Part shown: positions 1 to 5,018 of the stretch, piece by piece | How the letters are laid out: the number at the start of each line of letters is the position of its first letter | How positions within the stretch are numbered: position 1 is the stretch's first letter | Assembly: GCA_947457025.1 (NCBI GenBank) | Contig: CANGUI010000071.1 | Span: 1-8,276, forward strand | Direction of reading: 5' to 3' | From: Flammeovirgaceae bacterium | Lineage (GTDB): Bacteria > Bacteroidota > Bacteroidia > Cytophagales > Cyclobacteriaceae | DNA: 8,276 nt | Notes under the pieces: model-generated | Told to the model about the DNA's origin: nothing | Databases searched by the model: none | Seen by the model: the letters and a program-made list of their open reading frames with translations, nothing else | Position numbers and translations under genes: made by a program

Positions 1-208
1 CGCGCGGTTGATCAAACAAAATAGGAGGTGCAATCACCTCTTGCTCGCTCACCTGCTGCAAGGCTTTGCGAACAAACTGTAACTGCCTGAGGGCAGCGGC
101 TTCCTCCGGATGCTCCTCCAGGTAGGCCCGCACCTGCTCCATCTCACGGGCATCTAATTCTCCATAGAAATAGGCCATCAACGTGGCCTCGTCCGGCTTA
201 TAGTTCAT
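1..208 (-). CDS. Probable anti-sigma factor, N-terminal part (runs off left edge)
   Basis: An open frame of 69 codons starts at the ATG at 208-206 and leaves the window still open. The visible part is acidic and helical: it begins MNYKPDEATLMAYFYGELDA and continues with a segment rich in Glu, Leu and Gln. The pattern 'x-x-L-x-A-Y-x-x-G-E-L-D/S-x-x-E-x-x-x-V-x-x-x-L-x-x-x-P-E' is typical of the cytoplasmic N-terminal domain of anti-sigma factors. Its start overlaps the stop of the sigma-factor gene by 11 bases (198-208), so the two are one transcript and probably translationally coupled. No cysteine appears in the visible part, so it is not the classical HxxxCxxC zinc-binding subtype. A membrane span and any periplasmic domain would lie outside the window. 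The product name rests on position plus the short N-terminal pattern. Confidence 0.72.
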   Translation of the reverse strand, partial: MNYKPDEATLMAYFYGELDAREMEQVRAYLEEHPEEAAALRQLQFVRKALQQVSEQEVIAPPILFDQPR

Positions 209-800
209 AACCAATCGTTTCTTGAGTAATGTTGTTTTTTACCAATATTTTTTTCAGCGAGTCCAGTCCGTAATACATCCGCGACTTTACTGTGTTCTCC
301 GAGATGTTCAGCGTTTCGGCAATCTCTCTGAATTTCATGCCCTCATACTCTTTCATGATCACCACCTCGCGCTGTTCTTCGGGCAGTTCAAGTAAGCATT
401 GTTGCAGCAAGCCCGACAACTCGGATTGGCGCAGCACGCGTTCTGGATTTTCGTGGCGATGCCCGGTTTCCTCCCAGCGGTAGCTTTCGTCTGCCGCACC
501 GGGCTGATAGGAATCCAGCGATACAGCGCGGTTTTTCCGGCGCTTGCGCAACTCTTCCCGGCAGTAATTTACGGCTATGGTGTACAGCCACGGCCGGAAG
601 CGGGTGGCATCCTGCAGGGCGCCCATATTGCGATGCATACTGATAAAGGTTTTTTGCGCGACTTCCATGGCCAGGTCATGGTCGAAGAAAAACCGGTACC
701 CGAAATTATAGATGCGCTTGTACCAAAGCTGCACCAGCTTACCCTGAGCATTGGGGTCCCCCTCGCGGGCCCGGGCGATGAGGGAATCAGAATGCATCAT
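198..800 (-). CDS. ECF-type RNA polymerase sigma-70 family sigma factor
   Basis: From the ATG at 800 the protein has 200 residues, the usual ECF size. Region sigma-2 lies at about residues 20-90, with the core-binding segment D-L-A-x-E-V-A-Q-K-T-F (about 42-52) and the -10-recognition segment F-R-P-W-L-Y-T-I-A-V-N (about 68-78), followed by the basic run REELRKRRK. A charged linker (about 91-122) leads to sigma-4 (about 123-185), with LPEEQREVVIMKEYEGM and a helix-turn-helix in FREIAETLNISENTVKSRM. No sigma-3 is present, as expected for ECF factors. The frame can be extended to a TTG at 827, but homologues normally begin close to the D-S-L-I-A-R-A-R-E-G-D segment, so ATG 800 or the adjacent ATG 797 is preferred. 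The gene overlaps the probable anti-sigma gene, which suggests release of the sigma by an envelope or stress signal. The regulon cannot be told from here. I found no convincing TAnnTTTG promoter upstream. Confidence 0.93.
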   Translation of the reverse strand: MMHSDSLIARAREGDPNAQGKLVQLWYKRIYNFGYRFFFDHDLAMEVAQKTFISMHRNMGALQDATRFRPWLYTIAVNYCREELRKRRKNRAVSLDSYQPGAADESYRWEETGHRHENPERVLRQSELSGLLQQCLLELPEEQREVVIMKEYEGMKFREIAETLNISENTVKSRMYYGLDSLKKILVKNNITQETIGYEL

Positions 801-893
801 AGCGATATCCAGTAAAGTTCCTGCCAAAGGTTCGTTTTTTAGGGTTCCGTTTGCCGTTGGCTTAGAGATGAAGCCGGGTTAAAAATAGTTCTA

Positions 894-920
894 TTTCGGT
901 TTGAAATTTTCGAACGGAAA
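894..920. repeat. 27-base imperfect inverted repeat in the divergent control region
   Basis: The arms TTTC-g-GTT-t-GAA and TTC-g-AAC-g-GAAA flank the 3-base centre ATT at 906-908. Ten of twelve positions pair by Watson-Crick rules, one is a G-T wobble (902/912) and one is a G-G mismatch (898/916). It lies between the start of the sigma gene (800, minus) and that of the methyltransferase (1006, plus), so it could be an operator for either. No T-run follows on either strand, so it is not a simple terminator. Confidence 0.45.
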
Positions 921-944
921 CCCGCGGCTGATTTTGGACTTTTG

Positions 945-958
945 ATCGGTTACCCGAT
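945..958. repeat. Short inverted repeat ATCGG-ttac-CCGAT
   Basis: A 5-base stem with a 4-base centre lies 31 bases upstream of the methyltransferase -7 element, so near position -45 of that promoter. It may be a regulator site or may be chance. It is listed because it is the second inverted repeat in the same 205-base divergent gap. Confidence 0.3.
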
Positions 959-989
959 GCCCGGCGACACGCATCGTGGTGAGAACGGT

Positions 990-997
990 TATCTTTG
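990..997 (+). promoter_or_regulatory. -7 promoter element TATCTTTG for the methyltransferase
   Basis: This is an exact match to the Bacteroidota -7 consensus TAnnTTTG, ending 8 bases before the ATG at 1006. No TTG is visible at the usual 17-23 base distance upstream, so the -33 element is weak or missing. The element argues against the in-frame GTG starts at 976 and 979, which would place the promoter inside the coding region. The predicted transcript start falls almost on the ATG, giving a nearly leaderless message. Confidence 0.55.
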
Positions 998-1005
998 CCG
1001 CGTTT

Positions 1006-1776
1006 ATGAAGGAACTGGTATCGTGGATTGTTCGGTTTGTACCGCGTAAGTACCTGCAGCGGCTGAGCAGCGTGGGCCTGAGATTCCTCGGTTTACTTTA
1101 TGCCGGAAATCGCGTGCGATGCCCGATTTGTGGCCACCGGTACCGTGAATTTTTGCCTTACGGCCGACTTAAATCCCGCCCCAATGCTCTTTGCCCTTCG
1201 TGCCAGTCGCTGGAGCGCCACCGCCTGATCTGGCTTTTTCTAAGTCAGAAAACTGATTTTTTTAGCCGCCCCCGGCATGTACTGCACATTGCGCCCGAAG
1301 CCTGCTTCATGCCGGCTTTTGAACAGCTACACGGCGTGAACTACATCACGGCTGATATTGAATCGCCCCTCGCTAAAGTGAAGATGGACATTCACGCCAT
1401 GCCATTTGCAGATCACCGGTTTGATGTGGTATTGTGCAACCACGTTTTGGAGCATGTTGACAACGACATACAGGCGATGCGCGAGATTGGCCGCGTACTA
1501 AAACCAGGCGGGTTTGCGATTTTACAAGTACCTTTCTTCTCACCCGTGCCGGATACAACGGTTGAGGATATCACCGTAAGCGACCCGCGTGAGCGTGAGC
1601 GGCTCTTTGGTCAGGACGACCACGTGCGGAAATACGGTAAGGACTATGTAGAGCGCATTGCCCTAAGCGGCCTGCACCCACTGCCGGTAGCATTCAGCGA
1701 GGAGTTTTCTGCGGAGGATCGCTTCCGGTTTGGGTTGGCAACCGGCGAGGTGATCTACCGGGCGGTGAAGAACTGA
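1006..1776 (+). CDS. Class I SAM-dependent methyltransferase with N-terminal zinc-ribbon-like segment
   Basis: From ATG 1006 the protein has 256 residues. A basic amphipathic N-terminus (1-35) precedes two CPxC pairs (C39/C42 and C63/C66) separated by F-L-P-Y-G, which together look like a zinc ribbon, then S-L-E-R-H-R-L-I-W-L. The methyltransferase fold follows: motif I is VLHIAPE (92-98) rather than the usual LDIGCG, the acidic position is the D in ITADIE (114-119), then FDVVLCNHVLEHVDND (139-154) and the motif EIGRVLKPGG (160-169). The C-terminal part carries FGQDDHVRKYGKDY (201-214). The cysteine pairs with SLERHR and the FGQxDHVRxYG segment mark a recurring Methyltransf_11-like subfamily that I associate with surface polysaccharide loci. 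The substrate is unknown. The gene is flanked by unrelated genes, so context does not reveal its job. GTG starts at 976/979 are rejected because the promoter overlaps them. Confidence 0.85.
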   Translation: MKELVSWIVRFVPRKYLQRLSSVGLRFLGLLYAGNRVRCPICGHRYREFLPYGRLKSRPNALCPSCQSLERHRLIWLFLSQKTDFFSRPRHVLHIAPEACFMPAFEQLHGVNYITADIESPLAKVKMDIHAMPFADHRFDVVLCNHVLEHVDNDIQAMREIGRVLKPGGFAILQVPFFSPVPDTTVEDITVSDPRERERLFGQDDHVRKYGKDYVERIALSGLHPLPVAFSEEFSAEDRFRFGLATGEVIYRAVKN

Positions 1777-1820
1777 TTTCAGCCCCAAAGAGGCCCGGGC
1801 AATTCAACGAAAGTAGGGAA

Positions 1821-1834
1821 TGGCACAATTGCCA
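1821..1834. repeat. Inverted repeat TGGCA-caat-TGCCA upstream of the miniprotein
   Basis: A perfect 5-base stem with a 4-base loop lies 45 bases after the methyltransferase stop and 3 bases before the TACGTTTG element at 1838. No T-tract follows, so it is a poor terminator. Its position over the spacer of the next promoter would suit an operator. It is a short motif and chance is possible. Confidence 0.3.
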
Positions 1835-1837
1835 CCT

Positions 1838-1845
1838 TACGTTTG
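1838..1845 (+). promoter_or_regulatory. -7 promoter element TACGTTTG for the 29-codon ORF
   Basis: This is an exact TAnnTTTG match, ending 18 bases before the ATG at 1864. No clear -33 TTG is seen at 17-23 bases upstream. With the terminator at 2005-2026 it would define a short transcript of roughly 170 bases containing only the small ORF. Confidence 0.45.
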
Positions 1846-1863
1846 ATTTGTAAACGCTGCGGT

Positions 1864-1953
1864 ATGAAATCCACTCAACGGAACTGGCTGCTAACCCTTG
1901 GTATTCTGCTGGCAGGTGTCATCCTGACTTTGTTTGTTTTTTCCGAGATCTGA
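1864..1953 (+). CDS. Putative single-span membrane miniprotein (29 residues)
   Basis: ATG 1864 to TGA 1953 encodes a short basic and polar N-terminus (MKSTQRNW) followed by about 19 uninterrupted hydrophobic or small residues (LLTLGILLAGVILTLFVF) and the tail SEI. This is the pattern of a single transmembrane helix with the positive end likely in the cytoplasm. An exact TAnnTTTG promoter element lies 18 bases upstream and a hairpin terminator about 50 bases downstream, so the ORF has its own plausible transcription unit in what would otherwise be a 273-base gap. I do not recognise a family. Against it: 29 codons can stay open by chance, and hydrophobic composition is not proof of expression. 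An in-frame TTG at 1843 lies in the promoter and is unlikely to be the start. Confidence 0.45.
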   Translation: MKSTQRNWLLTLGILLAGVILTLFVFSEI

Positions 1954-1996
1954 TTCACCCCAACCATCAGGTTTTCGCAGCATGGCAGACTTAGAC

Positions 1997-2030
1997 AAAA
2001 AATAGGCTGTCCCTTGCGGAACAGCCCTTT
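1997..2030 (-). terminator. Hairpin terminator for mdh, possibly bidirectional
   Basis: The arms GGCTGTCC (2005-2012) and GG-A-ACAGCC (2018-2026) form an 8-pair stem with one bulged base and a 5-base loop. Read on the minus strand it is followed by TATTTTTT (2004-1997), a good intrinsic terminator 24 bases after the mdh stop. On the plus strand it is followed by CTTTT (2027-2031), so it may also stop transcripts coming from the small ORF or methyltransferase side. Confidence 0.75.
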
Positions 2031-2049
2031 TCCCGGCACCGGGCATGCA

Positions 2050-2982
2050 TCACTTGCCTAATTTATCCAAGACATCCATAACTTCTTTCACGTGCTTGCG
2101 GCTCGTATCCAGCAATGCTTTTTCCTCGCCGTTCAGGTCGAGTTCGATAATCCGCTCAACGCCATTCTTACCCAGGATAACAGGTACGCCGAGGTAGCAA
2201 TCGTTGATGCCGTACTCACCATCGAGTTGTATGCACACGGGTAAAATGCGGCGCTGGTCTTTTACAATGGATTCCACCATCTGGGCGGCTGCCGAGCCCG
2301 GCGCATACCAGGCAGAAGTGCCCATTAATTTCACTAACTCGCCGCCGCCCACCTTGGTACGCTCGATGATGGCGTTGAGTTTGTCTTTGGCAATCAGTTC
2401 CGTTACCGGGATGCCCGAAACGGTGGTGTAGCGCGGCAGGGGAACCATGGTATCGCCATGGCCACCCAGAATCATGGCCTGAATGTCCTTAGGCGAAACG
2501 TTCAACGCCTCAGCCAGAAAGGCCCGGTAGCGCGCTGTGTCCAGAATACCGGCCATTCCCATCACGCGGGTGCGCGGCAATTGGGACGTGATGTGTGCCT
2601 GGTAGGTCATCACATCCAGCGGATTCGATACCACAATGATGATCGCATTGGGCGAATGCTTGACGATGTTCTCTGTTACTGACTTGACAATCACCGCGTT
2701 GGTTCCAATCAAATCATCGCGGCTCATACCCGGTTTGCGGGGCAGACCTGACGTAATCACCACCACATCCGACTGAGCGGTTTTGGCGTAGTCATTTGTC
2801 GAGCCGATGGTTCGGGTATCATACAAGTCGATCGGGGCTTTCTGCCAGATATCCAGCGCTTTGCCCTCGGCCAAACCTTCCTTGATGTCTACGAGCATCA
2901 CTTGGTTGGCCACTTCACGGTAGGCCAACACATCGGCACAGGTTGCCCCTACATTGCCTGCACCTACTACGGTAATTTTCAT
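2050..2982 (-). CDS. mdh: Malate dehydrogenase (LDH-like, NAD-dependent)
   Basis: The enzyme interconverts L-malate and oxaloacetate with NAD in the cytoplasm, in the TCA cycle. The 310-residue length suits the LDH-like bacterial MDH group. It starts with the Rossmann motif GAGNVG (7-12), and D32 at the end of the second strand favours NAD over NADP. The substrate loop GLPRKPGMSRDD carries R82 and R88. R82 sits at the position that is Gln in lactate dehydrogenases, so malate rather than lactate is the expected substrate. N120 (VVSNPLD), D148 and R151 (GILDTARYR) and the catalytic H175 (GGHGDTMVPL) are all present, so it looks fully active. ATG 2982 is the natural start because the Rossmann strand begins at once. 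It lies downstream of the polyprenyl synthase on the same strand, with a 103-base gap holding a possible promoter of its own. Confidence 0.97.
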   Translation of the reverse strand: MKITVVGAGNVGATCADVLAYREVANQVMLVDIKEGLAEGKALDIWQKAPIDLYDTRTIGSTNDYAKTAQSDVVVITSGLPRKPGMSRDDLIGTNAVIVKSVTENIVKHSPNAIIIVVSNPLDVMTYQAHITSQLPRTRVMGMAGILDTARYRAFLAEALNVSPKDIQAMILGGHGDTMVPLPRYTTVSGIPVTELIAKDKLNAIIERTKVGGGELVKLMGTSAWYAPGSAAAQMVESIVKDQRRILPVCIQLDGEYGINDCYLGVPVILGKNGVERIIELDLNGEEKALLDTSRKHVKEVMDVLDKLGK

Positions 2983-3016
2983 ATCGGATGAGTTAATAGT
3001 TTATTGCTTGCGGGCT

Positions 3017-3024
3017 CGAATTTA
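3017..3024 (-). promoter_or_regulatory. Possible -7 element TAAATTCG for mdh
   Basis: Read on the minus strand this is a one-base variant of TAnnTTTG, the same TTCG variant seen before the MscS-type gene. It ends 34 bases before the mdh ATG. No -33 TTG stands at the usual distance, so support is modest. Confidence 0.33.
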
Positions 3025-3085
3025 GGCAATCAATCACAATAGCGAGCGGGAATTCAGGCGTTTTTGTTGAACCCCGGCGGGAGCC

Positions 3086-4060
3086 CTACTGGCGCCGTTC
3101 GATGGTGAACTGCACCAGTTGCTCCAGTGATGTACGGTAGGGAGAAGCCGGAAAAGCAGCCAGCGCCTGCAGAGCATCGCGGTAGTACGTGTTCATCACT
3201 GCCTTGGCGTAGTCGATGCCCCCAGCATCTTTTACGACCTGTATCACGTACTTTACCTTCTTCGGGCTGTCACTTTCGTTGCGTACAATCGATATGATCT
3301 TCCGTTTCTCCCACCAGCCCAACCGGCTGAGGGTATGGATCAGCGGCAGGGTCATCTTTTTCTCTTTGATATCGATACCCAGCGGCTTTCCAACTTCTTC
3401 ATCGCCATAATCAAACAGGTCATCTTTGATCTGAAATGCCATGCCCACTTTTTCGCCAAAGGAGCGCATGGCTTCCACTGCGGGGGGGGCAGCCGATACG
3501 GAACTGGCACCCACGCCACAACAGGAGGCGATCAGCGATGCCGTCTTTTGGCGGATGACTTCGTAATATACCGCCTCATCAATGTCGAGGTGGCGGGCCT
3601 TTTCCATTTGGAGCAGTTCGCCCTCGCTCATTTCCTTCACCGCCTGGGTCACGATTGCCAGCAGCTCGTAGTCTTTATTTTCGATCGACAGAATCAGTCC
3701 GCGGGCAAGCAGGAAATCACCAACCAAAACAGCGATTTTATTTTTCCAAAGCGCATTGACGGAAAAAAAGCCTCTGCGGTAATTCGCATCGTCCACCACA
3801 TCATCGTGCACCAGCGAAGCCGTGTGCAGCAACTCAATCAGTGCTGCGCCGCGAAAGGTCGCTTCATTTATGGTGCCGCAGGTGCCGGCACTCAGGAACA
3901 CAAACATTGGGCGCATTTGCTTGCCTTTGCGCTTCACGATGTAATTCATGATCTTATCGAGCAATAGCACCCTGGTATACATCGAGGATCGGAACTTTTT
4001 CTCAAAGGTTTCCATTTCCGCGGCAATCGGTGCCTTGATATCATCTAACTGCAAAGACAT
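3086..4060 (-). CDS. Long-chain polyprenyl diphosphate synthase (trans-isoprenyl, IspB/heptaprenyl type)
   Basis: The enzyme adds isopentenyl units to an allylic diphosphate to make the all-trans polyprenyl chain used for the menaquinone side chain. Its 324 residues match the family. The IPP-binding segment GKQMRP (46-51) is followed by the first aspartate-rich motif DDVVD (86-90) with downstream R95-R96, then the second motif DDLFD (213-217) preceded by FQIK, and GKPLGIDIKEKKMTLPL (224-240) with its conserved lysines and aspartate. The residue five positions before the first motif is Ala81, a small side chain, which fits a long-chain product. Exact chain length cannot be read off, so I give no symbol. 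A run of eight C on the coding strand (plus-strand G at 3482-3489) encodes A191-P192-P193 without breaking the frame. An exact TAnnTTTG element lies 6 bases before the ATG. The stop is TAG at 3086-3088. Confidence 0.93.
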   Translation of the reverse strand: MSLQLDDIKAPIAAEMETFEKKFRSSMYTRVLLLDKIMNYIVKRKGKQMRPMFVFLSAGTCGTINEATFRGAALIELLHTASLVHDDVVDDANYRRGFFSVNALWKNKIAVLVGDFLLARGLILSIENKDYELLAIVTQAVKEMSEGELLQMEKARHLDIDEAVYYEVIRQKTASLIASCCGVGASSVSAAPPAVEAMRSFGEKVGMAFQIKDDLFDYGDEEVGKPLGIDIKEKKMTLPLIHTLSRLGWWEKRKIISIVRNESDSPKKVKYVIQVVKDAGGIDYAKAVMNTYYRDALQALAAFPASPYRTSLEQLVQFTIERRQ

Positions 4061-4066
4061 GGGTTA

Positions 4067-4074
4067 CAAACATA
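4067..4074 (-). promoter_or_regulatory. -7 promoter element TATGTTTG for the polyprenyl synthase
   Basis: This is an exact TAnnTTTG match on the minus strand, only 6 bases before the ATG at 4060. A TTTG lies 25 bases further upstream, somewhat beyond the usual spacing. The predicted transcript start falls at or beside the start codon, so the message would be almost leaderless. Confidence 0.55.
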
Positions 4075-4121
4075 AAGAAAAGATTGGCGCCCTGCCCGCC
4101 AAACGAAAAAACTCGTCCTGA

Positions 4122-4153
4122 TTGTTAGACCATTGCGGGATTGTTTACCTTCG
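4122..4153 (+). promoter_or_regulatory. Promoter TTG-N21-TACCTTCG for the mscS-type/corA unit
   Basis: A TTG at 4122-4124 is followed after 21 bases by TACCTTCG (4146-4153), one base off the TAnnTTTG consensus and within the accepted spacing. It ends 11 bases before ATG 4165 and supports that start over the in-frame TTG at 4141, which would lie just before the -7 element. With the minus-strand element at 4067-4074 it forms a compact divergent promoter pair. Confidence 0.5.
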
Positions 4154-4164
4154 TACATCGCCGT

Positions 4165-5007
4165 ATGTCCAAACAGCAAATTGAACAAACCGTTTACATC
4201 ATCAGCGTGCTGGTGGTGGCGTTTATTGTCGGCCGGATTCTGCGCTTTCTCATCGGTCGCTTTTTCAAGAAGGCAGCGTTGAAATTGCGAGTGGATTCCA
4301 CCCACTACAATTTTTTCAAAAATGCCATCGATTTTATCATTTTCCTTTTGGCGGGTATCATCATCTTCCGATCGATACCGGCACTGCAGACATTTGGCAC
4401 CACGTTGTTAACCGGTGCCGGCATCCTGGCTGCCGTGGTCGGCTTTGCTTCGCAATCGGCTTTTTCCAACATCGTGAGCGGTGTTTTTCTGGTCATTTTC
4501 AAACCTTTCCGCGTGGGCGACCGGGTGCGCATCGGCACACATGCCGGTGATGTGGAAGACATCACGCTGCGCCATACCGTGATACGGGATTTCGAAAACC
4601 GGCGGATTGTGATCCCCAACAGTGTGATCAGCAATGAAACGATTGTCAACTCCTCCATGACGGACGAACGTGCCTGTGTATTCATCGAGTGCACATTGGC
4701 CCACCAGGCGCCGCTGGAACGCGCCCTGACCGTGATGCAGGAGGAGGCAACAAAACATCCGTTTCTGATTGATGGACGCAGCCCGGAAGAAAAAAACGAG
4801 GGAAGCCCGGTGGTAGTAGTGCGGGTTATGGGCCTGACCGACCTCGGCGTACAATTGCGGGCCTACACCTGGGCAAAAAATCCCAACCAGGGGTTTGATC
4901 TGAAAACTGACCTGCTGCGGGCCCTCAAAAAACGTTTCGACCAGGAAGGCATCGACCTGGCCATCCCCCACCGCGCCCTTTATTTTCGAAATGAACTTCC
5001 CCAATAA
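4165..5007 (+). CDS. Small MscS-type mechanosensitive ion channel
   Basis: The inner-membrane channel opens on membrane tension and releases solutes after hypo-osmotic shock. From ATG 4165 it has 280 residues, typical of the minimal MscS class. Three hydrophobic segments lie at about residues 9-30, 54-70 and 77-113. The last is the pore-lining helix, rich in Gly and Ala (TGAGILAAVVGFASQSAFSN), and runs into the diagnostic VFLVIFKPFRVGDRVRIG (107-124). The beta domain follows (GDVEDITLRHTVIRDFENRR, then VIPNSVISNETIVN) and then the alpha/beta cytoplasmic domain, which ends near IPHRALYF (267-274). All family hallmarks are present. The TTG at 4141 would add eight residues but precedes the promoter -7 element. 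corA starts 11 bases after its stop, suggesting one operon. Confidence 0.92.
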   Translation: MSKQQIEQTVYIISVLVVAFIVGRILRFLIGRFFKKAALKLRVDSTHYNFFKNAIDFIIFLLAGIIIFRSIPALQTFGTTLLTGAGILAAVVGFASQSAFSNIVSGVFLVIFKPFRVGDRVRIGTHAGDVEDITLRHTVIRDFENRRIVIPNSVISNETIVNSSMTDERACVFIECTLAHQAPLERALTVMQEEATKHPFLIDGRSPEEKNEGSPVVVVRVMGLTDLGVQLRAYTWAKNPNQGFDLKTDLLRALKKRFDQEGIDLAIPHRALYFRNELPQ

Positions 5008-5018
5008 GCGCCGCCCCG

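Noticed and set aside
399..815. Plus-strand open frame of 138 codons opposite the sigma gene
   Set aside because: It is a shadow of the sigma gene: no recognisable domain, no promoter, and the opposite strand encodes a clear sigma factor.
801..827. TTG start at 827 adding nine residues to the sigma factor
   Set aside because: Homologues start next to the D-S-L-I-A-R-A-R segment, two ATG codons (800, 797) fit better, and no promoter or ribosome site supports the TTG.
828..860. GGAAC-type -35 box on the minus strand as a sign of ECF autoregulation
   Set aside because: A GGAAC is present but no matching -10 at the right spacing is convincing, so autoregulation cannot be claimed.
976..1005. GTG starts at 976/979 for the methyltransferase
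   Set aside because: The TATCTTTG promoter element would lie inside the coding region, and ATG 1006 follows it at the expected distance.
1982..2005. Seven-codon ORF (MADLDKK) just before the terminator hairpin, resembling a leader peptide
   Set aside because: Too short to support. Its stop runs into the terminator, there is no downstream plus-strand gene to attenuate, and no promoter is specific to it.
3335..3967. Plus-strand open frame of 210 codons opposite the polyprenyl synthase
   Set aside because: The translation is rich in His, Gln and Phe and lacks family motifs. The minus strand encodes both catalytic Asp motifs, so this is an antisense artefact.
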